The position numbers and the translations under genes are program-made. From positions 124,001 to 188,000 of the forward strand of contig NZ_PPEG02000008.1 in NCBI RefSeq assembly GCF_002899945.2: DNA of 64,000 nucleotides, in the 5' to 3' direction. The notes beneath the pieces were generated by a model, which did no database searches, was not told where the DNA came from, and saw only the letters and a list, made by a program, of their open reading frames with translations. Positions 32,920-41,734 of this stretch are shown one piece after another. Position 1 is the stretch's first letter, and the number at the start of each line of letters is the position of its first letter. This DNA is from Chryseobacterium viscerum (GTDB lineage: Bacteria; Bacteroidota; Bacteroidia; Flavobacteriales; Weeksellaceae).

Positions 32920-34350
32920 ATGTTGCGACCTTGGAAATTAGAATTAGAAATTGATAAAAAGCTTGATAAAGCAGTTTATCTACAGATTGCAGATACTATT
33001 ATCAGCGATATCCGTTCAGGCAGGTTAAAAGCCGGGGATGCCCTTCCCGGAAGCAGGAATCTTGCGCAGACGTTAAAAATCAATAGAAATACCGTTGTGG
33101 AAGCCTATCAGGTGCTTATCAATGAAGAATGGGTAATTTCTAAAGAAAGAAAAGGTATTTTCGTATCAGAAAAGCTGCCTGTTTTGCATGAAAGAAATGC
33201 TGATCATCTCAATAATACCGGAGAGCAGCATGTATTGTCTACCGGGTTTTTAATCAATTTTGACGATGGTCATCCAGACAGTAAAATTGCACCTGTAACG
33301 GAGCTGGCAAGAGCCTACAGACAGATCTTCAGCATCAAGGCAAAGTGGCAGATGATGGGCTATGGAGATGAACATGGTGATATTGAATTTCGAAAAATGA
33401 TCTCCCAGATGCTCAACCACCAGCGTGGAATGCACATTCATGAAAATGAAATTTCAATTACACGAGGCAGCCAGATGGGAATGTTTCTGACCGCTCAGAG
33501 TCTTTTAAGTTCAGGAGACCAAATTATTGTGGAAGATCCCGGATATCAGCCTGCATGGCGTGCCTTTGAATATGCTGGCGCAACCCTCTTACCCGTTCCT
33601 GTAGATCAGGAAGGAATCAGTATTGAAGCCATTGAAAAACTGGTGACACAGCATCAGAATATAAAAGCGATCTACATAACTCCTCACAGACAATATCCTA
33701 CTACGGTTACCCTGAGTCTCTCAAGAAGATTAAGACTGATTGAATTATCAAACCAATACCATATCACGATCATTGAAGATGATTATGATAATGAGTTTCA
33801 TTTCGGATATCGTCCTATCCTGCCGATTTCAAGCTTTCCAGAACTTCACAATTATGTGTATATCGGGACTTTGAGTAAGGTAGTAGCCCCTGCTTTGAGG
33901 ATCGGTTATCTGGCGACTAAAAATCAGGAATTACTGAGAAAAATAGGGGATCTGAGAAAAATTATAGATGTACACGGAGACGTGATTATGGAACAGGCTG
34001 TTCTTCAGTTGATCAGAGAAGGTGCCGTGAAAAAACATATTAAAAAAGCAACAATACATTATAAAAGCAAACGAGACTTTGTTTTTGAATTGTTGAAAAA
34101 ACATATGAAAGACATTGCAGATTTTACGCTGCCTGAAGGGGGACTCGCCTTTTGGATGGTTCCCAAAATACAATTGGATTGGGATATAGTAACAGATTTA
34201 CTGCTGGAAAAAAATATTAAGATCATTCATCCGAAACAATACAGTCAAAATCAAATTAATGGGTTAAGATTGAGTTACGGAGCGCTTTCCGAAGAACAGC
34301 TGGAGCAAAGCATTCCTATTATTGCAGAGGTTTTTTCCAGGTTTTTTTAA
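32920..34350 (+). CDS. MocR/PdxR-type GntR regulator with aminotransferase domain
   Basis: 476 residues: an N-terminal winged helix ('YLQIADTIISDIRSGRLKAGDALPGSRNLAQTLKINRNTVVEAYQVLINEEWV', about 20-75) fused to a fold-type I aminotransferase ('ISITRGSQMGMFLTAQSLLSSGDQIIVEDPGYQPAWRAFEYAGA', 'IIEDDYDNEFHFGYRP', and 'GTLSKVVAPALRIGYL' with the PLP lysine). MocR proteins sense PLP or amino acids through this domain. Divergent from the cupin/DapA-like/thioredoxin genes, its likely targets. Confidence 0.9.
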   Translation: MLRPWKLELEIDKKLDKAVYLQIADTIISDIRSGRLKAGDALPGSRNLAQTLKINRNTVVEAYQVLINEEWVISKERKGIFVSEKLPVLHERNADHLNNTGEQHVLSTGFLINFDDGHPDSKIAPVTELARAYRQIFSIKAKWQMMGYGDEHGDIEFRKMISQMLNHQRGMHIHENEISITRGSQMGMFLTAQSLLSSGDQIIVEDPGYQPAWRAFEYAGATLLPVPVDQEGISIEAIEKLVTQHQNIKAIYITPHRQYPTTVTLSLSRRLRLIELSNQYHITIIEDDYDNEFHFGYRPILPISSFPELHNYVYIGTLSKVVAPALRIGYLATKNQELLRKIGDLRKIIDVHGDVIMEQAVLQLIREGAVKKHIKKATIHYKSKRDFVFELLKKHMKDIADFTLPEGGLAFWMVPKIQLDWDIVTDLLLEKNIKIIHPKQYSQNQINGLRLSYGALSEEQLEQSIPIIAEVFSRFF

Positions 34351-34359
34351 TTATTTTTG

Positions 34360-34444
34360 AACCACAGATGTACACAGATTTTATGCTTTCTTTAGGATTT
34401 CATTGTATCCTTTACACACTTATAATCTGTATACATCTGTGGTT
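34360..34444. repeat. long stem-loop between convergent MocR and WrbA-RidA genes
   Basis: Arms 34360-34380 (AACCACAGATGTACACAGAT plus T) and 34424-34444 pair at 20 of 21 positions around a 43-nt loop. The words resemble the ACAGAT-type repeats in other intergenic regions here. It could act as a bidirectional 3' end. Confidence 0.55.
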
Positions 34445-34480
34445 AATATTTGAAATTCTATTTTAGATTTTAATTGAAGT

Positions 34481-35617
34481 CTACTCTACTTCAAAAATTG
34501 CCTGAATCTCCACTGAAGAGCCTACAGGAATGGAGGAAGCCCCCAAAGTAGCTCTGGCATGTTTTCCTTTCTCTCCGAAGACTTCAACGGCCAGATCAGA
34601 AGCAACATTCATCAGATCTGCATGTTTGGTATAATCATCTTTGGTATTGAAAATTCCGGTAAGCTGAACACATTGTTTTACTCTGCTTAAATCTCCTCCT
34701 ACAGCTTCATTCAATACAGAAATAACATTCAGCATGGTCACTTTTGTAGCATCTTTTACCTGTTGCTCATTGACTTCCACACCTAATTTACCGGGATTGA
34801 AAATCTTTCCGTCTTTCAAGGCAACCTGATTAATAAATACCAGATTTCCGGAACGGACAAACGGCTGATAATTTCCTGCCGGTTTAGGAACCTGTGGAAG
34901 TATAATATTTTTCTGTTTCAATATTTCACTGAAATTCTGATGTTTTTCCACCATAGCTGTCGTTTTTTTAGATCTTGTACCTTGTAATGCCAGCGCTACT
35001 TTTGCAAAGTTTTTTCCTTGCAGCTCCGCTATATTTCGTTCCCCTTTTGTAGGTCGGTCAACATCTTTTAAAGAAGCCATACTCGTCACTCCTAAAACAG
35101 TATTTCCCTGCGGAATCGCTTTATTCAGCTCTTCAGTTCCTCGAATTCCGTTAGAAACCAAAACCATTCCGTGTACCGCAAGACTATTCCAGAATGCCTG
35201 AAGTGCAAGCTCTTTTCCTGCTCCGCTCCCTGCCGACATGAATACCGTCGCCGGAACGCCTTCTAATCCATGATTGGTCCAAATTTGAACCGTTTTGGAT
35301 AGAAATTCACTCATTCCTGTACTGATGTTTCCGAAATAAACCGGTGACCCAAAAGCAATTCCATCATAATTTGTCAATTCATCTACCGTGGCCACAGGCA
35401 GATTCTTCAGATTGGGATTTTGCGATGCTTTGACCAATTTGATATAGGGAACTGCATTGTTTTCGCTTTCAATTCCTTTGGCGATTTCCTTAGCCAGTTC
35501 GTAAGTTCCGCCATTATCTGAATGGATAAGAACCAATATTTTAGCTTTATTTTGTGCCATGATGTTGGTGATATTAGATAATAAAATTAAAATAAAAAAA
35601 AGACATAGTTTTTTCAT
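34481..35617 (-). CDS. exported WrbA-like flavodoxin fused to a RidA domain
   Basis: 378 residues in three parts. Residues 1-22 are a signal peptide (FFILILLSNITNIMAQ). About 25-210 is a WrbA/flavodoxin-like domain: 'LVLIHSDNGGTYELAKEIAKGIE' (FMN phosphate loop), 'FGSPVYFGNISTGMSEFL' and 'VFMSAGSGAGKELALQAFWNSLAVHGM'. About 250-378 is a RidA/YjgF domain: 'VRSGNLVFINQVALKDGK' and 'GKHARATLGASSIPVGSSVEIQAIFEV' with the conserved arginine. A RidA deaminase with an FMN quinone-reductase domain in one exported chain is unusual, since both are normally separate cytoplasmic proteins. It is divergent from an AraC regulator, with back-to-back promoters. Confidence 0.88.
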   Translation of the reverse strand: MKKLCLFFILILLSNITNIMAQNKAKILVLIHSDNGGTYELAKEIAKGIESENNAVPYIKLVKASQNPNLKNLPVATVDELTNYDGIAFGSPVYFGNISTGMSEFLSKTVQIWTNHGLEGVPATVFMSAGSGAGKELALQAFWNSLAVHGMVLVSNGIRGTEELNKAIPQGNTVLGVTSMASLKDVDRPTKGERNIAELQGKNFAKVALALQGTRSKKTTAMVEKHQNFSEILKQKNIILPQVPKPAGNYQPFVRSGNLVFINQVALKDGKIFNPGKLGVEVNEQQVKDATKVTMLNVISVLNEAVGGDLSRVKQCVQLTGIFNTKDDYTKHADLMNVASDLAVEVFGEKGKHARATLGASSIPVGSSVEIQAIFEVE

Positions 35618-35663
35618 TCTGAATAAGATATAGGTTTTATTTGTATTGATATAATTGATAGTA

Positions 35664-35671
35664 CAAAAATA
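35664..35671 (-). promoter_or_regulatory. -7 box of the WrbA-RidA gene
   Basis: Minus-strand TATTTTTG fits TAnnTTTG, 47 bp before the ATG. It lies 16 bp from the plus-strand -7 box of the AraC gene, so the two promoters overlap; AGTA-N6-TACT at 35660-35673 spans it and may be an operator. Confidence 0.5.
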
Positions 35672-35687
35672 CTACTGGCGTTTTTAT

Positions 35688-35695
35688 TAAATTTG
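35688..35695 (+). promoter_or_regulatory. -7 box of the divergent AraC gene
   Basis: TAAATTTG fits TAnnTTTG, 27 bp before the ATG at 35722. Confidence 0.5.
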
Positions 35696-35721
35696 CCAAA
35701 ATATACATACAAAACGACAAC

Positions 35722-36510
35722 ATGAAATGTGGACTGATTGAAAAAACGGAAAGCCAATTTGTAGATTCCATCGAAAAAGAAGCTTATGTGTGGTGTGAAA
35801 AAAACTGGAAACATGATGATTATGAGCATAAACACAACCGTGCCCAGCTAACTTTTGTGGAAGAAGGATACCAGTATTTTCATATCGACAGGAAAATTTA
35901 TCTTGTCCCACAGCATCATGTCATCTGGATTCCCTCAGAAAAAGCTCACAAAATCACTTCTGAAGCCCAGACCGTGAATTTGATGGTATTCCTTTTCAAA
36001 TCTGTCTTTGAAGATGAATTTTATAAGAATGTTCAGGTATTTGCCGTTCCGCCGGTTTTAAAGGAAATGCTGTCGTATGCTTCAAAATGGAACCAATCAT
36101 TGGATGAAAATGAAGAACAGGATATCTTTTTTAAAGCTATTTTAAAAAGCCTTCCCAATTTCTGCAGAGAAAGCAACGGACTGGAAATTCCTGTTCCCAC
36201 GGATATAAGACTGATTCCTGTATGTAATGATATCAATTCTAATTTCAGATACAATCTGGATATTGATTCCCTAGCTGAAAAAGCACAAATGTCTGTACGA
36301 AGTCTCCAAAGAATTTTTAAAAATGAAACCGGAATTACTTTACAAAAATATCTGCAGCTGACAAGAATTTTAAAAAGCATTGAACTGATTGACACTAAGC
36401 AATATACTTTGAGTGAAGTTGCTTATAAAGTAGGATATCAAAGCCTCTCTGCATTTACGTCATCTTACTTCGCGATCATGCAGACCAAGCCAAAACTCAA
36501 CAAAAATTAA
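35722..36510 (+). CDS. AraC family regulator with cupin-type sensor
   Basis: 262 residues. The N-terminal part looks like a cupin sensor ('HDDYEHKHNRAQLTFVEEGYQYFHIDRKIYLVPQHHVIWIPSEKAHKI'), and the C-terminal part is the AraC double HTH 'SLAEKAQMSVRSLQRIFKNETGITLQKYLQLTRIL' with 'YTLSEVAYKVGYQSLSAFTSSYF'. It shares overlapping promoters with the WrbA-RidA gene and is its likely regulator. Confidence 0.9.
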   Translation: MKCGLIEKTESQFVDSIEKEAYVWCEKNWKHDDYEHKHNRAQLTFVEEGYQYFHIDRKIYLVPQHHVIWIPSEKAHKITSEAQTVNLMVFLFKSVFEDEFYKNVQVFAVPPVLKEMLSYASKWNQSLDENEEQDIFFKAILKSLPNFCRESNGLEIPVPTDIRLIPVCNDINSNFRYNLDIDSLAEKAQMSVRSLQRIFKNETGITLQKYLQLTRILKSIELIDTKQYTLSEVAYKVGYQSLSAFTSSYFAIMQTKPKLNKN

Positions 36511-36548
36511 ATCTTTAATACCATCAACGTGTAACTGAAAGTGTAGAA

Positions 36549-37049
36549 TTATTTTAAAATTAAAAGCCCGTTGAGCTCACTCTTAAAGCATCCGAGAATA
36601 AATTCCGTGTAATACAGCTGAGCGTTTAAGGCCTGGGTTTTGGGGTGCAGTTCCAGTTTTTTATTCAGAATGATCTCCCCTTTATAAGAGAATGAAAAAT
36701 GGGCAAAAATTTTATGTCCCGAATCCCGGATGGGTGTACAATATCCGGTGGTTGCAATACACCAGTCAGATTCAAAAAGCTTTGCAACATGTAATGCCAT
36801 TGTTTGGGCAATATTTTCTGATACACAATCACATTCTTCGGCTTCCGGTCTGCTGACCTTTAATAATCTTACTTTTTCCTCTAAAGAATAGGTTGTTATC
36901 CCTCCTTTATAGAACAAAGAGGCATTGGGCATCTGTGAAAAGGCCAACTGCAAGCACCCTGAAGTAACACTTTCAGCGATAGAAATAGTTTCATCAGTAG
37001 TTAGTAAAGACTGGCTTATATAATCAAGAAGATTTTTTTGAAATTCCAT
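36549..37049 (-). CDS. CinA family (nicotinamide-nucleotide amidase-like) protein
   Basis: 166 residues match the CinA C-terminal amidase domain: 'ISIAESVTSGCLQLAFSQMPNASLFYKGGITTYSLEEKVRLLKV' carries the ESxTxG signature, and 'CIATTGYCTP' the second loop. Such proteins deamidate nicotinamide mononucleotide in pyridine-nucleotide salvage. The N-terminal CinA domain is absent, as in stand-alone PncC. A nicotinamidase gene occurs at 45405, but is not linked to this one. Confidence 0.85.
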   Translation of the reverse strand: MEFQKNLLDYISQSLLTTDETISIAESVTSGCLQLAFSQMPNASLFYKGGITTYSLEEKVRLLKVSRPEAEECDCVSENIAQTMALHVAKLFESDWCIATTGYCTPIRDSGHKIFAHFSFSYKGEIILNKKLELHPKTQALNAQLYYTEFILGCFKSELNGLLILK

Positions 37050-37235
37050 AATAAAATATTTTGAGTGATTGATAAAAAATTAAATAATAGGATCAAAAAG
37101 CCACTGAATGTTTAAAAACAGCAGCTTTTATGATTACAATATTTAAATGATGTGAAGGTGTTCGTATTGTTATTAAATCTTTGTCAAAGGCAATTAAATA
37201 AGAATTTAGAGTATTATAAAGCTTTCTGTATTCAT

Positions 37236-37454
37236 TTAATCTTCCTTTTTCTCATCGACATTAATGGATGTTTTATTCATCTCTGCAGGTTGCCAATTCG
37301 GACTCTCAGCCTTATGAATATCTTTAAGAGCACTTATAAAAAATGGGTAAAGCAAAGAGTTTTTCATCTCGTCCTCCTTTACAGCAGCATGATCTTGTTC
37401 CGATTTTATGGCTGTGGAGGCAGTGGTATTAGATTCTGTGGTTTTATCAGCCAT
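37236..37454 (-). CDS. small hypothetical protein
   Basis: 72 residues, acidic and lysine-rich with a hydrophobic middle (SLLYPFFISALKDIHKAE) and the start MADKTTESNT. I do not recognise a family. The frame is a clean ATG-to-stop unit and its composition looks like protein, unlike the overlapping frame on the plus strand. An ATGATTTGAATCAT site lies 164 bp upstream, at 37618-37631. Confidence 0.5.
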   Translation of the reverse strand: MADKTTESNTTASTAIKSEQDHAAVKEDEMKNSLLYPFFISALKDIHKAESPNWQPAEMNKTSINVDEKKED

Positions 37455-37617
37455 AATATGAATTTATATTATTGATTATTACAGCCCATACATGGCATTA
37501 GACAGCAATTTTAAAAATGAACAAAGGGTGACTAACTTTATATTTCTCTTATTAAGATCTTAAAAATTGTATTGAAAATTATTATTTCAAATGTAAGTCA
37601 TAATAATTCACTTTTTT

Positions 37618-37631
37618 ATGATTTGAATCAT
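37618..37631. promoter_or_regulatory. FNR-like TGAT-N4-ATCA palindrome
   Basis: ATGATTTGAATCAT lies 11 bp past the stop of a Crp/Fnr gene and upstream of the small hypothetical gene. The neighbouring Crp/Fnr proteins lack ExxSR in their recognition helix, so their link to this site is doubtful. Confidence 0.35.
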
Positions 37632-37642
37632 CAAAACCGATA

Positions 37643-38257
37643 TTAATATAAAATCTTTCGGTCTTTTAAAGTGATATTACCCTCCTTTTCCATCTTCTTT
37701 AACGTTCTGATGACCGTTTCTACCCGCAGACCTACAAGATTGGCAATCTGCTGTCTGGTAAAGGCAATATGAAAACACTGATGGCATTCTTCGTCATGAT
37801 AGCTCTTAAGGTAATCTAATAAGGCTCTCAATCTTTGCTCTGGGTTTTGAGATGCCATACTCTGCATCATTTTCAATTTATAAAAAACTTCCTGAGAAAG
37901 ACAGGCATTCATTTCCAGAGAAAGATCGTGATTCTGATTGAGCATTTCGAAGAAATTATTTTTGGGAAGTCTTATAATTCTGGCTTCCTCAAGACATACT
38001 GCATTGATCGGGTAATCCTGATTGAGAAAAAGCATCGCTTCTCCAAAACTCTGTTTTTTACCTAAAATATTATGAATAAACTCCTTCCCATCCTCATTAT
38101 AGTTATTAAGCTTTACTTTCCCGTCACCAATCTGAAAATAATAAAGGGCGTGATCTCCTTCTTTAAAAACCATATCCCGTTTTTTCAAATCCCGATCTTC
38201 TGCACCAAAGGAATACAGCAGATTTTCATCAATGTTCATGCAGCTTATTGTTTTCAT
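37643..38257 (-). CDS. Crp/Fnr family regulator (tandem paralogue 1)
   Basis: 204 residues: cNMP-binding-like barrel ('FKEGDHALYYFQIGDGKVKLNNYNEDGKEFIHNILGKKQSFGEAML') and HTH 'FTRQQIANLVGLRVETVIRTLKKMEKEGNITLKDRKILY'. The recognition helix reads ETVIR, so it is not FNR-like in specificity. It is clearly paralogous to the next gene upstream (shared KLNNYNE.GKEFI.NIL and MMQ.. .SQNP..RL..L.DYLKS). The intervening gap is 52 bp, so the pair is probably one transcript. A Met at codon 7 is another possible start. Confidence 0.9.
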   Translation of the reverse strand: MKTISCMNIDENLLYSFGAEDRDLKKRDMVFKEGDHALYYFQIGDGKVKLNNYNEDGKEFIHNILGKKQSFGEAMLFLNQDYPINAVCLEEARIIRLPKNNFFEMLNQNHDLSLEMNACLSQEVFYKLKMMQSMASQNPEQRLRALLDYLKSYHDEECHQCFHIAFTRQQIANLVGLRVETVIRTLKKMEKEGNITLKDRKILY

Positions 38258-38309
38258 AGTTTTATAAAGATTTAAATAAAAAAATCATAAAATAATATCT
38301 GAAATAGGT

Positions 38310-38906
38310 TTAATATAAAATTTTGCGGTTTTCAATTCTCAAGATTTTATCTTTTTCCATATGTTTGATCGTTCTTATGGCAGTCTCTACGCAAAGCCCT
38401 GTAAGACTTGCCATCTGCTGTCTTGTCAGAGGAACCAAAAAAGAGTAAGGAGATAGATCCTTTTGAAAACTTTTAAGATAGTCCATCAATCCTTTCAGTC
38501 GTATAGATGGATTTTGTGAGGAAAGGTTCTGCATCATGATAAACTTATAATACAGACGTTCTGAAAGGTAACTGCTCACTTCCATGCATAATTCCGGAGA
38601 TTCACTCAACAAATTAAAAAAAACAGATTTATGGAGCCTTAGAACACTACACTCTGTAATGGCTTCAGCATTCATAGGGTAAGGTTTTTTTATAAAAAGA
38701 ATAGATTCTCCACAGCTTTCTCCATCGGATAAAATGTTTTGAATAAATTCTTTTCCTTCCTCATTATAATTGTTCAGTTTCACTTCCCCTTTACTAATCT
38801 GGTAATAATAATTGGGGATATCTCCTTCACAGAAAATCATTTCTGAAGGGGTATAATGTCTCGTTTCTGCTCCCGCTGAAATCAAAATATTTTCGTCGAT
38901 AACCAT
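38310..38906 (-). CDS. Crp/Fnr family regulator (tandem paralogue 2)
   Basis: 198 residues with the same layout as its neighbour: 'FCEGDIPNYYYQISKGEVKLNNYNEEGKEFIQNILSDGESCGESILF' and HTH 'TRQQMASLTGLCVETAIRTIKHMEKDKILRIENRKILY' (ETAIR recognition helix). Heterodimers between the two paralogues are possible, but not shown by sequence. Confidence 0.9.
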   Translation of the reverse strand: MVIDENILISAGAETRHYTPSEMIFCEGDIPNYYYQISKGEVKLNNYNEEGKEFIQNILSDGESCGESILFIKKPYPMNAEAITECSVLRLHKSVFFNLLSESPELCMEVSSYLSERLYYKFIMMQNLSSQNPSIRLKGLMDYLKSFQKDLSPYSFLVPLTRQQMASLTGLCVETAIRTIKHMEKDKILRIENRKILY

Positions 38907-39327
38907 AATAATTGTTTTTGGCGTTGTTTTCTTCTTATCCTCTTCTTAGTCTTAGTAAAAATATCATTGGGAACTGATTTTGGTATGCATGCAAAAACCA
39001 CACCTTAATCATTGTTTATAAAGTTAAAAAAAGTTAAAACTATTGACAAATTTGATTGATTTTCGACTTATTAATTATTTATTTACATTAAAACTCAAAT
39101 TAATTTACATTTTTGATACCACATTTTTACAAATAACAGTTTTAATTATTTGTAATAAAATAAGACAATAAACCCCGTTTCACTGAGTGAAAACGGGGTT
39201 TTAAAAGGAATAACAGAAAAAACTGCTATTTTTTTTGTATTTTATGTAGAGGTCCGGATGACATCAATACTTTTTTGAAAGTCTCAAATCCTTATGCCTA
39301 GGGATAAAATTAGATATTGTATCTTAA
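38907..39327. other. 421-bp gene-free region
   Basis: It holds the promoter side of the tandem Crp/Fnr genes and the terminator hairpin at 39170-39201. No protein-coding frame, tRNA or repeat of note was seen. Confidence 0.5.
39170..39201 (-). terminator. GC-rich hairpin downstream of the EamA gene
   Basis: AAACCCCGTTT (39170-39180) pairs with AAACGGGGTTT (39191-39201); the TCAC/GTGA inner arms extend it with a 1-nt bulge. It lies 127 bp past the EamA stop and is followed on the minus strand by a T-rich run. Confidence 0.65.
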
Positions 39328-40212
39328 TTATTTCGCAAATTTTTTGGTTCCGGCAACACATAAGATCACTCCTACTGTAACTCCCAGCATTCCCATACTT
39401 ACCGGCTCATGTAAAAAATAAGCTGCCAAAGCAAGACCAAAGAATGGTTGAAGAAGCTGAAGCTGCCCTACTGAAGTAATCCCTCCCTGCGCCAGGCCTT
39501 TATACCAGAATATAAAACCAATGAACATGCTGAATAATGAGATATATCCCAATCCGAACCAGCCTTTAGAGCTTACTGCTTCAAGATTTGTGGGAAAATA
39601 AATAAAAAATAACGGCAGCATTATAGGTAAAGATAAAACCAGTGCCCATGAAATAACCTGCCATCCGCCTAAAGTCTTTGACAGCTTTGCTCCTTCAGCG
39701 TAACCAAGACCACATAAAATAACAGCTAACAACATCAGAATATCGCCGATAGGAGAAGCCGAAATTCCCTGAGAAAAAGCATAGCCAATGACTAAAACAC
39801 TTCCAATTATAGAAAAGAGCCAAAATATAGGATGCGGTCTTTCTCCTCCACGGAACACGCCAAAAATAGCGGTCGCTAAAGGCAGCATTCCCAAAAATAC
39901 AATAGAATGAGCAGATGTCAAATATTGTAATGCCAGAGAAGAAAGCAACGGAAATCCTATCACACAGCCAATTGCTACAAGAACTAAGGAAAATATCTGA
40001 TTCTTTGCAGGGCGCTTCTCTTTATAAATCAGTAAAACAGAAAGAGCCAGTAATCCTGCAATTACTGCCCGTGCAATGGTCACAAATATAGGATCCATCT
40101 CCATGACAGCTAATTTTGTAGCAGGCATGGAACCGCTAAAAAGCAGTACTCCTATGAAACCATTTATCCAGCCGCTTACTGCCTGGTCTTTTGAAATTGT
40201 ATTCGTCATCAT
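39328..40212 (-). CDS. EamA family transporter (DMT superfamily)
   Basis: 294 residues with ten membrane helices in two EamA repeats: 'WINGFIGVLLFSGSMPATKLAVMEMDPIFVTIARAVIAGLLALSVLL' opens the first, and 'GYISLFSMFIGFIFWYKGLAQGGITSVGQLQLLQPFFGLALAAYFLHEPVSM' closes the second. These inner-membrane proteins export amino acids or other metabolites. It is divergent from a MocR-type regulator, a frequent pairing that suggests amino-acid export controlled by PLP-dependent sensing. Confidence 0.9.
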   Translation of the reverse strand: MMTNTISKDQAVSGWINGFIGVLLFSGSMPATKLAVMEMDPIFVTIARAVIAGLLALSVLLIYKEKRPAKNQIFSLVLVAIGCVIGFPLLSSLALQYLTSAHSIVFLGMLPLATAIFGVFRGGERPHPIFWLFSIIGSVLVIGYAFSQGISASPIGDILMLLAVILCGLGYAEGAKLSKTLGGWQVISWALVLSLPIMLPLFFIYFPTNLEAVSSKGWFGLGYISLFSMFIGFIFWYKGLAQGGITSVGQLQLLQPFFGLALAAYFLHEPVSMGMLGVTVGVILCVAGTKKFAK

Positions 40213-40281
40213 TTTAAGAAAGGTTTTAATTGATGGTTCAAAATTAAAAAGGATAATTTGATAAACACAGTCTCAGTTTTG

Positions 40282-40289
40282 TATATTTG
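40282..40289 (+). promoter_or_regulatory. -7 box that fixes the start of the second MocR gene
   Basis: TATATTTG fits TAnnTTTG and predicts a transcript start near 40296. An in-frame ATG at 40291 and a TTG at 40258 lie at or before that point, so the ATG at 40309 should be the true start. Confidence 0.55.
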
Positions 40290-40308
40290 CATGAACACAG
40301 TTGAACGT

Positions 40309-41730
40309 ATGAGCAAAGAATTTTTATATACAGAAATTGCAGACGGAATTGCAGGACAGATCAGAAATGGTATTTTAAAAGCCGGAGATAAGCTTCCTTC
40401 GGTAAGAATGCTATGTCAGGAACATCAGGTAAGTATGAATACAGCCAAGCGTGTTTTTCTGGAGTTGGAATCTCAGTCTTTAGTGGAATCAAAACCGCAG
40501 TCTGGTTATTTTGTAAGCCAGTTGCTCTCTGCAAAACTCCCTTTACCGGAAGTGAGCCGTCCATCATTGATCGCCAATAATGATGAACCGGATGAGCTGA
40601 TCAGCAAAGTATATGAAAATATGGGTAAAAAAGACCTTACTTTTTTCTCAATTGGTATTCCGTCAGGAGATCTGCTGCCTCAGGCAAAGCTGAAAAAAGA
40701 AATTGTAAATGCCATCCGGGAATTAAAAGAAGGAGGCACCGAATACGAAGAACTTCAGGGAAATCTGAAACTCAGGAGAATGATCGCCATACGTTCTTTA
40801 CAATGGGGCGGAAATTTGAGTGAAAACGATCTGATCACAACCAATGGCGGGATGAATGCTTTATCTTTTTGCTTAATGGCGCTGGGAAAACCTGGTGATA
40901 CGATTGCGATTGAAAGTCCTTGTTATCCCGGAATTCTACAGTTGGCCAACGGATTGGGCTTAAAAGTACTGGAACTTCCTACCCATCCCACTACCGGAAT
41001 AGAAATTGAAGCTTTGAAAAAGGTAATTCCCCAAATAAATATGTGTCTGCTTATTCCCAATTTCAACTCTCCTCTGGGAAGCTGTATGCCGGATGAAAAC
41101 AAAAAGGAAATTGTAAGAATACTTTCTGAAAACAACATTCCATTGATTGAAGATGACGTCTATGGAGATCTTTATTTCGGATCTACCCGTCCAAAATGCT
41201 GTAAATCTTTCGATAAAGACGGAAGCGTACTGTATTGCAGTTCTATTTCAAAAACACTGGCACCGGGATATCGTGTGGGATGGATTGCTCCGGGAAGATA
41301 TAAAGATAAAATCATGAAACTTAAACTCCTGCACTCCACTTCATCTATTTCAATTGTGAATGAAGCAGTTGCCAACTTTCTGAAATCAGGAAAATATGAA
41401 AAACACCTCCAGCAGCTTCGCAGAACATTACAGTTCAATTACCAGAACTATGTTCAAACCATTGCAGAATCGTTCCCGGAAGGCACCAAAACCAGCCGTC
41501 CGCAGGGAGGGTTATCATTATGGGTAGAGTTTGACAAGAAGATACGAACAACAGAATTATACGATCTGGCCATCAAACAAAATATAAGTATAGCTCCCGG
41601 AAGAATGTTTACCTTTCAGGAGCAGTTTGAAAACTGTATGAGGCTTTGTATAGGACTTCCATGGACGGAAAATACACAGACAAAGCTCAGACAGGTCGGA
41701 AATCTTGCAAAAAAAATTTATTTGAAATAA
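40309..41730 (+). CDS. MocR-type GntR regulator with aminotransferase domain
   Basis: About 473 residues. The winged helix is 'FLYTEIADGIAGQIRNGILKAGDKLPSVRMLCQEHQVSMNTAKRVFLELESQSLV', then an aminotransferase domain with 'LITTNGGMNALSFCLMALGKPGDTIAIESPCYPG', 'PLIEDDVYGDLYFG' and the PLP lysine in 'SSISKTLAPGYRVGWI'. The start at 40309 (MSKEFLYTE) matches both the family N-terminus and the promoter. It faces the EamA exporter gene, which it probably controls. Confidence 0.9.
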   Translation: MSKEFLYTEIADGIAGQIRNGILKAGDKLPSVRMLCQEHQVSMNTAKRVFLELESQSLVESKPQSGYFVSQLLSAKLPLPEVSRPSLIANNDEPDELISKVYENMGKKDLTFFSIGIPSGDLLPQAKLKKEIVNAIRELKEGGTEYEELQGNLKLRRMIAIRSLQWGGNLSENDLITTNGGMNALSFCLMALGKPGDTIAIESPCYPGILQLANGLGLKVLELPTHPTTGIEIEALKKVIPQINMCLLIPNFNSPLGSCMPDENKKEIVRILSENNIPLIEDDVYGDLYFGSTRPKCCKSFDKDGSVLYCSSISKTLAPGYRVGWIAPGRYKDKIMKLKLLHSTSSISIVNEAVANFLKSGKYEKHLQQLRRTLQFNYQNYVQTIAESFPEGTKTSRPQGGLSLWVEFDKKIRTTELYDLAIKQNISIAPGRMFTFQEQFENCMRLCIGLPWTENTQTKLRQVGNLAKKIYLK

Positions 41731-41734
41731 GGAG

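Noticed and set aside
37152..37475. A 107-codon open frame on the plus strand overlapping the small gene at 37236-37454
   Set aside because: Its composition is unlike a protein (Phe/Leu/Ile/Cys-rich without pattern), it has no promoter box, and it is antisense to a more plausible small gene.
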